DNA from: Streptomyces yatensis
Lineage (GTDB): Bacteria > Actinomycetota > Actinomycetes > Streptomycetales > Streptomycetaceae
Direction of reading: 5' to 3'
NCBI RefSeq assembly: GCF_018069625.1
Contig: NZ_CP072941.1
Coordinates: 5,766,001 to 5,830,000, forward strand
Length of the DNA: 64,000 nt
Within the stretch, counting starts at the first letter, position 1; each line of letters starts with the position of its first letter. The translations under genes and the position numbers were made by a program. Below, one piece after another: positions 16,256 to 25,046 of the stretch. The notes below the pieces were generated by a model. That model was not told the origin of the DNA and ran no database searches. It saw only the letters and a list, made by a program, of their open reading frames with translations.

Positions 16256-17251
16256 TTACCAGGCGAACGCCTCCGGCGACGGCCCCGGACCCGGGAAGAT
16301 CTCGTCCAGCTCCGTCAGCACTTCCTCGCTCAGCTTCAGCTCCGCGGCGCGCACCGCCGACGCCAGCTGCTCGGCCGTGCGCGGGCCCACGATCGGGCCG
16401 GTCACCCCGGGCCGGGTGAGCAGCCAGGCCAGTGCCGCCTCGCCGGGCTCGATGCCGTGCTTGGCCAGCAGGTCCTCGTACCGCTGGACCTGATCGCGCA
16501 CCGCCGTGTTCTTCAGCGCGTCGGCGCTGCGCCCGGAGGTGCTGCGCGCACCGCCGCCCTCGCGCTCCTTGCGCAGCGCGCCGCCGAGCAGTCCGCCGTG
16601 CAGCGGCGACCACGGGATGATGCCCACGCCGTAGCCCTGCGCGGCCGGGATGACCTCCATCTCGGCGCGGCGCTCGGCCAGGTTGTACAGGCACTGCTCG
16701 CTGACCAGCCCGAACGAGCCACGGCGGGCCGCGGTCTCATTGGCCTGGGCGATGTGCCAGCCGGCGTGGTTGGAGGAACCCGCGTAGATGATCTTTCCCT
16801 GCTGGACGAGGACGTCGATCGCCTGCCAGATCTCGTCCCACGGGGTGGAGCGGTCCACGTGGTGGAACTGGTAGAGGTCGATGTAGTCCGTGCCGAGCCG
16901 CTTGAGGCTGGCGTCCACGGCCCGGCGGATGTTGACGGCCGAGAGCTTGTCGGTATTGGGCCACGGCTCACCCTCGGCGGCCATGTTTCCGTACACCTTG
17001 GTCGCGAGGACGGTCTTCTCGCGCCGCCCGCCGCCCTTGGCGAACCAGCTCCCGATGATTTCCTCGGTGCGGCCCTTGTTCTCGCCCCAGCCGTACACAT
17101 TGGCGGTGTCGAAGAAGTTGATGCCCGCGTCGAGCGCGGCATCCATGATCGAGTGGCTGTCGGCTTCCTCGGTCTGCGGACCGAAGTTCATGGTGCCGAG
17201 GACGATCCGGCTGACCTTGAGACCTGTGCGTCCGAGCTGCGTGTACTCCAT
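16256..17251 (-). CDS. aldo/keto reductase
   Basis: The 331-residue NADPH-dependent oxidoreductase has the (beta/alpha)8 AKR fold. The start MEYTQLGRTGLKVSRIVLGT is typical, and the catalytic tetrad is visible as D48, Y53 (FFDTANVYGWG), K85 (ATKVYG) and H130 (YQFHHVD). The C-terminal cofactor segment GVTGPIVGPRTAEQLASAV is also present. It reduces a small aldehyde or ketone; the physiological substrate is unknown. ATG 17251 is chosen from family alignment although no good ribosome site precedes it; an in-frame start at 17287 would add 12 residues. The 3' flank holds the 30-bp tandem repeat. Confidence 0.92.
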   Translation of the reverse strand: MEYTQLGRTGLKVSRIVLGTMNFGPQTEEADSHSIMDAALDAGINFFDTANVYGWGENKGRTEEIIGSWFAKGGGRREKTVLATKVYGNMAAEGEPWPNTDKLSAVNIRRAVDASLKRLGTDYIDLYQFHHVDRSTPWDEIWQAIDVLVQQGKIIYAGSSNHAGWHIAQANETAARRGSFGLVSEQCLYNLAERRAEMEVIPAAQGYGVGIIPWSPLHGGLLGGALRKEREGGGARSTSGRSADALKNTAVRDQVQRYEDLLAKHGIEPGEAALAWLLTRPGVTGPIVGPRTAEQLASAVRAAELKLSEEVLTELDEIFPGPGPSPEAFAW

Positions 17252-17359
17252 GGGATCAGCCAAGCCGTTGGAGTGCGCTCTAATCAAGGGGGGCGGGCCG
17301 GGGCGTCGAATGACCCGGCCACTGCCGACGGCCCTGAATTCCCGCGGAAAACCCGAAGG

Positions 17360-17395
17360 CCCGCTTTTTGGCCCCCCGTGCGGTCAAAAAGCGGG
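17360..17395 (-). terminator. terminator hairpin after the 17.4-18.0 kb membrane gene
   Basis: cccgctttttg (17360-17370) pairs perfectly with caaaaagcggg (17385-17395) around a 14-base loop. The five A:T pairs at the loop end are unusual for this genome. Confidence 0.75.
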
Positions 17396-17429
17396 CGTCC
17401 TGGGATTTCTCGGGGCCGACCTTTTCCGG

Positions 17430-17996
17430 TTAGCGCGCAGCGCGGGCCTTCATAAAGCCGAGAGCGCCGAGGGCCAGCGCCATCAGTGCCCCGATCAGGA
17501 CCATGTAGAGCCCCGGTCCAGCGGTCATTTCGTACAGCTTCGCGGCCTGTTCCGCCGCCTTTTCCGCGACCTTCTGCGACACCCCCTCGTCGTCCTTCAG
17601 CTTCTGGGTCACCAGCCGCTCGGGGTCCGCCATGTTGATGGCCGCGACGATCGCCATGGCCAGCCCCAGAACCCCGCCGACCAGGTAGAGCGCCGCCTTC
17701 TTGGTGGTCATGGCGGCGATGAACAGGATCGCCGCGACCAGGGCGATGATCAGCGTGATGATGCCGTCGCCGTCGATGCCCTTGATGCCCCCGGTGGCGC
17801 CCTCGGCGTCCGAGACCACCCAGTTCACCATGGAGCCGGCCAGCGCGATGACCGAGCCGACGATCGCGAAGATCGCGATCTTCTTGGACGGCGCGGCCGG
17901 TGCGGGTGACGCATGTGCGGCACCGCCGTTCGGGGCCCCTGCGGAATGCATGGGCGGCGCGCTTTGCGCATAAGAGGACTGGCTGTATTCGCTCAT
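17430..17996 (-). CDS. conserved membrane protein of unknown function
   Basis: I do not recognise a named family. The 188-residue product has a Ser/Ala/Pro-rich cytoplasmic N-terminus of about 36 residues (MSEYSQSSYAQSAPPMHS) followed by four hydrophobic segments: near 40-62 (IAIFAIVGSVIALAGSMVNW), 76-96, 102-118 and 163-184. A charged, helix-prone segment (LVTQKLKDDEGVSQKVAEKA) lies outside the membrane between helices three and four. The ATG at 17996 overlaps no other gene and has a weak ribosome site. It is transcribed divergently from the secreted protein at 18293, across a region with repeated AAATAA motifs. Confidence 0.75.
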   Translation of the reverse strand: MSEYSQSSYAQSAPPMHSAGAPNGGAAHASPAPAAPSKKIAIFAIVGSVIALAGSMVNWVVSDAEGATGGIKGIDGDGIITLIIALVAAILFIAAMTTKKAALYLVGGVLGLAMAIVAAINMADPERLVTQKLKDDEGVSQKVAEKAAEQAAKLYEMTAGPGLYMVLIGALMALALGALGFMKARAAR

Positions 17997-18074
17997 GAGC
18001 TCAGACCGTAAGCGGGGCCTTTCTGCATTGCAATGCCGACGCCCGCTATGCCGCCAATGACCGATAAATTTCTC

Positions 18075-18123
18075 GCCGAAATAATCCCCGGATGAGGTCA
18101 AATAATCTGCGGGTTATTTCGGG
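18075..18123. promoter_or_regulatory. inverted repeat with AAATAA motifs in a divergent promoter
   Basis: gccgaaataatccc (18075-18088) is mirrored by gggttatttcggg (18111-18123), with further caaataat copies at 18099 and about 18137. A TTGACA at 18144-18149 points towards the secreted-protein gene. The A/T-richness stands out from the surroundings and suggests an operator cluster. Confidence 0.45.
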
Positions 18124-18292
18124 CCGGCCGCCCGCACAAATAATTGACAGACGTTATCTGCCCGTGATCGCCGAAGTCATGCACGGGGGAGTCACCGGTG
18201 GCCAGGAGAGCCCTCTGCGTGCCTGGCCGGAGGGAGTCCCCCGGCGTGGTTCCGGCGCCGGACGCCCCCGGCGGGATGGCAGGCTTGGGCCC

Positions 18293-19303
18293 ATGCGTCC
18301 GCTTCCGTTCGTACTCGGTGCCGCCGCGCTGCTGACCGTGTCCGCAGCCGCCCCGGCCTTCGCCGACGACTCGTCGTCGCCGTCTCCCTTCACGATCGAG
18401 GATCCACGGATCACCGAGTCCAGCGGCCTGGCCGCGAGCCGCCTCCACCCCGGCGTCTACTGGACGCACAACGACAGCTCGGACGGGCCGTACGTCTACG
18501 CCGTCGACGGCAAGACCGGGAAGACGGTCGCGCGGGTCACCCTGCGGGGCATAGGGGATCCCCGCGATGTGGAAGCGATCTCGATAGGGGCCGACGGCAA
18601 TGTCTACGTCGGCGACATCGGCGACAACCTGGGCGGTACGTGGTCCCATGTGTGGATCTACCGCTTCCCCGAGCCGAAGCAGCTCAAGGACGTCACCGTC
18701 ACCGCGACCCAGTTCACCGTCAAGTACCAGGGCGGGCCGCGCAACGCCGAGGCGATGATGGTCCATCCCAAGACGGGCCGCGTCTATATCGCCAGCAAGA
18801 GCGACGAGGACGCTGGGCTGTACGCCGGACCGGCCACGCTCAGCCCCTCGGGGGTGAATGTCTTCCGGCGGGTCTCCGACCTCGACATGGAGGTCACGGA
18901 CGGGGCGTTCGCCCCGGACGGCACCCGGCTGGTGCTCCGCGGCTACTTCTCGGCCGCCGAGTACCGCTGGCGGGACGGAAAGCCGACGCGGCTCGAGGAG
19001 GAGCCGGGGCTGCCGCTGCAGCGGCAGGGCGAGTCGGTCACCTTCACCCCCGACGGCGGCACGCTCATGTACGGCACCGAGGGCGCGGGCTCCAAGGTGA
19101 CCCCGGTGGACCTCGGCGGGGAACTGCTGCCGGACGCCACCGCGAAGGAGCAGAAGAAGAACGGGGAGTACTCCGACCGCGTCGACGGCAAGCTCACCGA
19201 CGACGACAAGAACGGCAACCTGGTCAAGGCCGGGGTCACCTTCGCCGGTGCGCTGGTCGTCTTCCTCGGCCTGCGCAGGCTCTTCCGCCGGGGCCGATCC
19301 TGA
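18293..19303 (+). CDS. secreted, membrane-tethered beta-propeller-like protein
   Basis: The 336-residue protein starts with a Sec signal peptide (MRPLPFVLGAAALLTVSAAA, cleavage likely after AFA near residue 24). A beta-rich domain follows with repeated DGxxY/V blades: YVYAVDGKTGKTVARVTL, ISIGADGNVYVGDIGDN, MMVHPKTGRVYIASKSD and FAPDGTRLVLRGYFS. The end is a hydrophobic helix (VTFAGALVVFLGL) and an RRLFRRGR anchor. This looks like a WD40/TolB-type propeller held on the outer membrane face. No catalytic motif is evident and the ligand is unknown. The ATG at 18293 is chosen because it starts the signal peptide. A strong terminator follows. Confidence 0.8.
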   Translation: MRPLPFVLGAAALLTVSAAAPAFADDSSSPSPFTIEDPRITESSGLAASRLHPGVYWTHNDSSDGPYVYAVDGKTGKTVARVTLRGIGDPRDVEAISIGADGNVYVGDIGDNLGGTWSHVWIYRFPEPKQLKDVTVTATQFTVKYQGGPRNAEAMMVHPKTGRVYIASKSDEDAGLYAGPATLSPSGVNVFRRVSDLDMEVTDGAFAPDGTRLVLRGYFSAAEYRWRDGKPTRLEEEPGLPLQRQGESVTFTPDGGTLMYGTEGAGSKVTPVDLGGELLPDATAKEQKKNGEYSDRVDGKLTDDDKNGNLVKAGVTFAGALVVFLGLRRLFRRGRS

Positions 19304-19318
19304 CCGTCGGCGCATACG

Positions 19319-19355
19319 AAGGGGCCCGCGGCCGACCACCGGCCGCGGGCCCCTT
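19319..19355. terminator. bidirectional terminator between convergent genes
   Basis: aaggggcccgcggccg (19319-19334) and its exact complement at 19340-19355 form a 16-bp stem with loop accac between the propeller gene and serC. Confidence 0.9.
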
Positions 19356-19378
19356 GCGTACGGGCGTAAGGGCGCTCG

Positions 19379-20506
<1,128 letters not shown>

Positions 20507-20675
20507 CTAATCCGTCGGCCCCCGCGGTCCGACCGCGCGTCCAGCGGGTGAGACGGTAGGTCCACATCCTGTTGACGCGGGAGGTGAGGGCGGTGTAGGC
20601 GCGATCGGGGAACGCGGCGGCCATGAATCGGAATTGGACATTCTCAACAGCCCTCCCGGCGTGGACCATGGAGGC

Positions 20676-23525
20676 ATGGCTGATCACCAGGCAGACGAGC
20701 TGGAGCAGGCGCTGCGACGGGCCGTCCGCGGGGACGTCTCCTTCGATACGGCGAGCCGGGCCCTGATGACCATGGACGCGTCGAACTACCGACGGGTGCC
20801 GGACGGAGTGGTCGCGCCCCGGGACGCGGACGATGTGGCGGCGGCGCTGGCCGTCTGCCGGGAGCGTGGGGTGCCGGTGGTCGCGCGCGGCGCCGGGACC
20901 TCGATCGCGGGACAGGCCACCGGGCTCGGCGTCGTCCTCGACTTCACCCGCCATATGCGCGGCATCGTCTCGCTCGACCCCGAGCGGCGGACCGCCGTCG
21001 TCCAGCCGGGCGTGATCCTCGACGACCTTCGTACGGCGGCCGGCGCCCATGGGCTGACCTTCGGCCCCGACCCGTCCACCCACAGCCGCTGCACCCTCGG
21101 CGGCATGATCGGCAACAACTCCTGCGGCTCCCACTCGGTGGCCTGGGGCACCACCGCCGACAACGTCCACGAGCTGGACGTCCTCACCTACGGCGGGGAG
21201 CGGGTGCGCGCCGCCCAGGGCCTCCACGACCTGCCCGCCCGGCTCCGCGACGGCATACGGTCCCTGGCCGGCCACCACCTGGCCCTGCTGCGCACCGGCT
21301 TCCCCGAGCTGCCCCGCAGGATCTCCGGCTACGCCCTGGACGAGCTGCTGCCCGAGAAGAACGCCGATCTGGCCCGCGCCCTCACCGGCAGCGAGGGCAC
21401 CCTCGGCGTGCTGACCGAGGCGACCGTACGGCTGGTGGAGGCGCCCGGCGCCCGCGCCCTGGCCGTGCTCGGCTACCCCGACGAGAGCGCGGCGGCCGAG
21501 GCCGCGCACACCCTGCTGCCGTACGGTCCGCTGACCGTCGAAGGCATGGCCGCCGATCTCGTCGCCGGGGCCTCCGGGCTGCCCAAGGGCGGCGCCTGGC
21601 TGTTCGTCGAGGTCGGCGGCGCCACCCGCGAAGAGGCCCTCTCCCGTGCCCAGGAAGTGGCCCGCGCCGCCGCCGAGGCCACCACCGGCCACACCGTCGT
21701 CGCCGACCCGGCCGGGCAGCGCGCCCTGTGGCGGGTGCGCGAGGACGCCTCCGGGACCGCCACCCGACTGCGTATTCCGGGGAGGGCGGACGGCGGCGAG
21801 GCATGGCCCGGCTGGGAGGACTGCGCGGTGCCGCCGCCCCGGCTCGGCGCGTATCTGCGCGACTTCCGCGCCCTGATGGCCCAGCACGGGCTGCGCGGCA
21901 CGCCGTACGGCCACTTCGGGGACGGCTGCATCCACGTCCGCATCGACTTCGACCTGCTGACCGAGCCCGGGATCCGGATCTTCCGCGCCTTCTCCTCCGA
22001 CCTCGCCGATCTCGTCGTCGCCCACGGCGGCTCGCTCTCCGGTGAACACGGCGACGGGCTGGCCCGTGCCGAGCTGCTGCCGCGCGTGTACGGGGACGAG
22101 ATGGTCGGCCTCTTCACCCGTTTCAAGGACCTGTGGGACCCGGAAGGCGGCCTCAACCCCGGTGTGCTGGCCCGCCCGCAGCGCCTGGACCAGAACCTGC
22201 GCTTCGATCCCCTGCCGAGGCGCCCGGTGGACGTCGAATTCGGCTACCCCCACGACAAGGGGGACTTCTCGGCGGCCGTCCGGCGCTGTGTGGGCGTCGC
22301 CAAGTGCCGCAACGAATCGGTGTCCGGCTCCGGGGTGATGTGCCCGTCGTACCGCGTGACGGGCGAGGAGAAGCACTCCACCCGCGGCCGCGCCCGGCTG
22401 CTGCACGAGATGCTCGCGGGCGAGGTCGTCGAGGACGGCTGGCGCTCGGAGGAGGTCCGGGACGCGCTCGACCTGTGCCTGTCCTGCAAGGGCTGCCGCA
22501 GCGACTGCCCGGTCGAGGTCGACATGGCCACGTACAAGGCGGAGTTCCTGCACCACCACTACGAGGGACGGGTGCGGCCCGCCGCGCACTACTCGATGGG
22601 CTGGCTGCCGGTATGGCTCCGCGCGGCCTCCCACCTGAGGGCCGCGCCCGCCGCCAACGCCCTGGCGGGCGTGCCCCCGCTGGCGGCGCTGGCCAAGCGG
22701 ATGGGCGGGATCGCGCCAGAGCGGGACATCCCGGAGCTGGCCCGGGAGCCCTTCACGCGGTGGTGGCGGGAACATGCCCGCACGGTGCCCCGCGATGGGA
22801 ACGGCGCCCGCACCGTCGTGCTGTGGCCCGACACCTTCACCAACCACCTCTCCCCGTCCGTCGGCCGGTCGGCGGTCGCCGTACTGGAGGCGGCCGGGCT
22901 GCGGGTGGTCGTCCCGCCCAAGCCCGTGTGCTGCGGCCTGACCTGGGTCTCCACCGGCCAGCTCGATCGCGCCCGCGCGGTCATGCGGCGCACCCTGGAC
23001 GTCATGGCCCCCGCCCTGGACGCCGGGCTTCCGGTCGTCGGCCTCGAACCCAGCTGCACCGCGGCCCTCCGCACCGACCTCCCCGAACTTTTCGGCGCCG
23101 ACCCCCGCGCCGCGCGCCTGGCCGAGTCCGTCTCGACCTTCGCCCAGGCCCTGGAGGACTACGCCCCCGACTGGAGGCCCCCGAAGGTCGACCGCCCCGT
23201 GGTCGGCCAGACCCACTGCCATCAGCACGCCGTCCTCGGCGACGCCGCCGAGCGCCGTCTACGTGAACGCGCTGGCCTCACGGGCACGTTGAGCGGCGGC
23301 TGCTGCGGACTGGCGGGCAACTTCGGCTTCGAGGACGGCCACTACGACGTCTCGGTGGCCTGCGCCGAGGAGCAACTGCTGCCATCGGTGCGCGCCGCGG
23401 AGCCCGGCACGGAGATCCTGGCGGACGGCTACTCCTGCCGTACCCAACTGAACCAACTGGCGGGCCGGAAGAGCCGCCACCTGGCGGAGGTTCTGGCGGA
23501 GGCCCTGGCGGAGCGCTTGCGGTGA
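20676..23525 (+). CDS. FAD-binding and Fe-S cluster oxidoreductase, D-lactate dehydrogenase-like
   Basis: This 949-residue fusion joins a GlcD/Dld-type flavoprotein to a GlcF-type iron-sulfur/CCG protein. The FAD_binding_4 domain lies at about residues 35-175 (VPVVARGAGTSIAGQATG, CTLGGMIGNNSCGSHS), and the FAD-oxidase C-terminal domain at about 265-510 (GTPYGHFGDGCIHVRIDFDL, SGEHGDG). Ferredoxin-like cysteines follow (CVGVAKCRN..MCPSYR and CLSCKGCRSDCP), then two CCG domains (VCCGLTW, GGCCGLAGNFGFE). Such proteins oxidise D-lactate or another 2-hydroxy acid into the respiratory chain. ATG 20676 has GGAGG too close to be ideal, so GTG 20661 or TTG 20634 remain possible. TTGACG at 20572 may be a -35 box. 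Confidence 0.9.
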   Translation: MADHQADELEQALRRAVRGDVSFDTASRALMTMDASNYRRVPDGVVAPRDADDVAAALAVCRERGVPVVARGAGTSIAGQATGLGVVLDFTRHMRGIVSLDPERRTAVVQPGVILDDLRTAAGAHGLTFGPDPSTHSRCTLGGMIGNNSCGSHSVAWGTTADNVHELDVLTYGGERVRAAQGLHDLPARLRDGIRSLAGHHLALLRTGFPELPRRISGYALDELLPEKNADLARALTGSEGTLGVLTEATVRLVEAPGARALAVLGYPDESAAAEAAHTLLPYGPLTVEGMAADLVAGASGLPKGGAWLFVEVGGATREEALSRAQEVARAAAEATTGHTVVADPAGQRALWRVREDASGTATRLRIPGRADGGEAWPGWEDCAVPPPRLGAYLRDFRALMAQHGLRGTPYGHFGDGCIHVRIDFDLLTEPGIRIFRAFSSDLADLVVAHGGSLSGEHGDGLARAELLPRVYGDEMVGLFTRFKDLWDPEGGLNPGVLARPQRLDQNLRFDPLPRRPVDVEFGYPHDKGDFSAAVRRCVGVAKCRNESVSGSGVMCPSYRVTGEEKHSTRGRARLLHEMLAGEVVEDGWRSEEVRDALDLCLSCKGCRSDCPVEVDMATYKAEFLHHHYEGRVRPAAHYSMGWLPVWLRAASHLRAAPAANALAGVPPLAALAKRMGGIAPERDIPELAREPFTRWWREHARTVPRDGNGARTVVLWPDTFTNHLSPSVGRSAVAVLEAAGLRVVVPPKPVCCGLTWVSTGQLDRARAVMRRTLDVMAPALDAGLPVVGLEPSCTAALRTDLPELFGADPRAARLAESVSTFAQALEDYAPDWRPPKVDRPVVGQTHCHQHAVLGDAAERRLRERAGLTGTLSGGCCGLAGNFGFEDGHYDVSVACAEEQLLPSVRAAEPGTEILADGYSCRTQLNQLAGRKSRHLAEVLAEALAERLR

Positions 23526-23562
23526 GTGGGGGCGGGTGGGGCAGCGCCTGAGGGGTGGCGGC

Positions 23563-23998
23563 GGCTCGGTCGGGTGCGGCTTTCGTCTCGCGCCTTCGGC
23601 GCATGTGAGCAACGGGCGCGGGAGGCGGGGGCGAGGCACCGCCGCCGTCCGCCGGGTTGGTGGGGGCGCGCGCCGGTGGCGGCTTCGGCGCTCGTCGGCC
23701 GGGGCCCCTCCGGACTGCGGGCGGCAGGCGGCAAGATCCCCACCGGTGCGACCGCCCCTCCCGGTACCCCCCTCTGAAAAATGCTTGATCTGGCGCAACT
23801 AATTCATCAAACGATTTCCAGAGGGGGTACCCCACCCCCCCGCTGTCCGGCATCGACCTCGCCCGCCGGTCACGGAAGCCGCCACCGGCGCCCGCCTCCA
23901 CCGGCCCGGCGGCCGGCGACGCGGGCCGGCCCCGGCGCCCCTGCCCCGCTGCTCAATTGCGCCGAAGGCGCGAGACGAAACCCGCACCCGACCGAGCC
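23563..23998. repeat. 436-bp imperfect inverted repeat (MITE-like)
   Basis: The outer 48 bases at 23563-23610 match the complement of 23951-23998 at 45 of 48 positions, including ttcgtctcgcgccttcggcg. Further inwards, gcgccggtggcggcttc and ggtacccccctctg recur in inverted order, so the symmetry extends over much of the element, centred near 23780 on an A/T-rich core. No reading frame or transposase is inside. The rest of the 23526-24200 intergenic space is CA-rich (accacgcaccccc copies at about 24015-24060). Confidence 0.8.
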
Positions 23999-24097
23999 GT
24001 CCAGCCCAGCGCACCTCACCACGCACCCCCCACCACGCACCCCCCCACAACGCACACCCCCAACGCACCTTTCCAAGACGCGATCCCCAACCGGCTG

Positions 24098-24119
24098 AAT
24101 CATGCAAGCGTGCTTGATT
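24098..24119. promoter_or_regulatory. palindrome CAAGC-GT-GCTTG before the Atu-like operon
   Basis: CAAGC (24105-24109) and GCTTG (24112-24116) form a 12-bp palindrome flanked by aatca and att, 85 bases before the first gene. It is a natural candidate for the operator of the TetR regulator at the end of the cluster. Confidence 0.5.
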
Positions 24120-24200
24120 GTTTCTCGCCGCACTGCCACCCTCGCTCGACAAGAACGAAAGACAGCCGACACACGACTGACCCGACGACGGGAGCGACGC

Positions 24201-25046
24201 GTGTCCGAGACGGAGGCTCTGCTCGGCGATCTGCGGGCGGAGGGGGACGAGTTGGACGGCCTGGTGGCCGGGCTCGGGGACGCGGAGTGGCGTACGGCGA
24301 CGCCCGCGCCCGGGTGGAGCGTCGCGCACCAGATCGCCCATCTCGCGTGGACCGACGAGCGGGCCGTACAAGCCGCCGAGGACCCGCAGGGGTTCGCCGA
24401 CGAGGTGCGCCGGGCGTGGACCGCGCCGGAGGCGTTCGTGGACGAGGGCGCGGAGCGCGGGGCGGCCGAGCCGCCCGAGGCGCTGCTGCGGCTCTGGCGC
24501 GCGGGGCGGGAGCGGTTGCTCCGGACGCTGGCCGCGCAGCCGCCGCGCGCCCGGCTGCCGTGGTACGGGCCGCCGATGAGCGTGATGTCCATGGCCACCG
24601 CCCGGTTGATGGAGACCTGGGCGCACGGCCAGGACGTCGCCGACGCGCTGGGGGTGCACCGGGCCCCCACCGCCCGGCTGCGCCATGTGGCCCGGATCGG
24701 GGTCCGGGCGCGGGGCTACGCGTACGCGGCGCGGGAGCTGGAGCCGCCGGCCGAGGAGTTCCGGGTCGAGCTCACCGGCCCGGACGGTGAGGTGTGGACG
24801 TACGGCCCGGAGGACGCGGCCCAGCGGGTGACCGGGCCCGCGCTGGACTTCTGTCTGCTGGTGACCCAGCGGGCGCACCGCGACGATCTGGCCGTACGGG
24901 CCGAAGGGGCGGACGCGGACCGCTGGCTGGACATCGCGCAGGCCTTCGCGGGCCCGCCCGGCAAGGGCCGCGCCCCGGGGCAGAGACCGGGTCACCCGGC
25001 GGATGACGGCGGCGCGAGCGGCGACCGCGCCGGAGGCGCCCCGTGA
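24201..25046 (+). CDS. TIGR03084-type DinB/MDMPI-fold metal-binding protein
   Basis: The 281-residue protein has the four-helix DinB-like fold of mycothiol-dependent maleylpyruvate isomerases. Metal ligands expected for the fold are visible: a histidine in GWSVAHQIAHLAW near residue 50 and the ExxxH pair in LMETWAHGQDV near residue 140. The C-terminal domain (FRVELTGPDGEVWTYGPEDA) resembles the MDMPI C-terminal region. It may use mycothiol or bind a divalent metal; the reaction is unknown. GTG 24201 follows GGAG by six bases. It overlaps the AtuA-like gene as GTGA, so it is the first gene of the operon. Confidence 0.85.
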   Translation: MSETEALLGDLRAEGDELDGLVAGLGDAEWRTATPAPGWSVAHQIAHLAWTDERAVQAAEDPQGFADEVRRAWTAPEAFVDEGAERGAAEPPEALLRLWRAGRERLLRTLAAQPPRARLPWYGPPMSVMSMATARLMETWAHGQDVADALGVHRAPTARLRHVARIGVRARGYAYAARELEPPAEEFRVELTGPDGEVWTYGPEDAAQRVTGPALDFCLLVTQRAHRDDLAVRAEGADADRWLDIAQAFAGPPGKGRAPGQRPGHPADDGGASGDRAGGAP

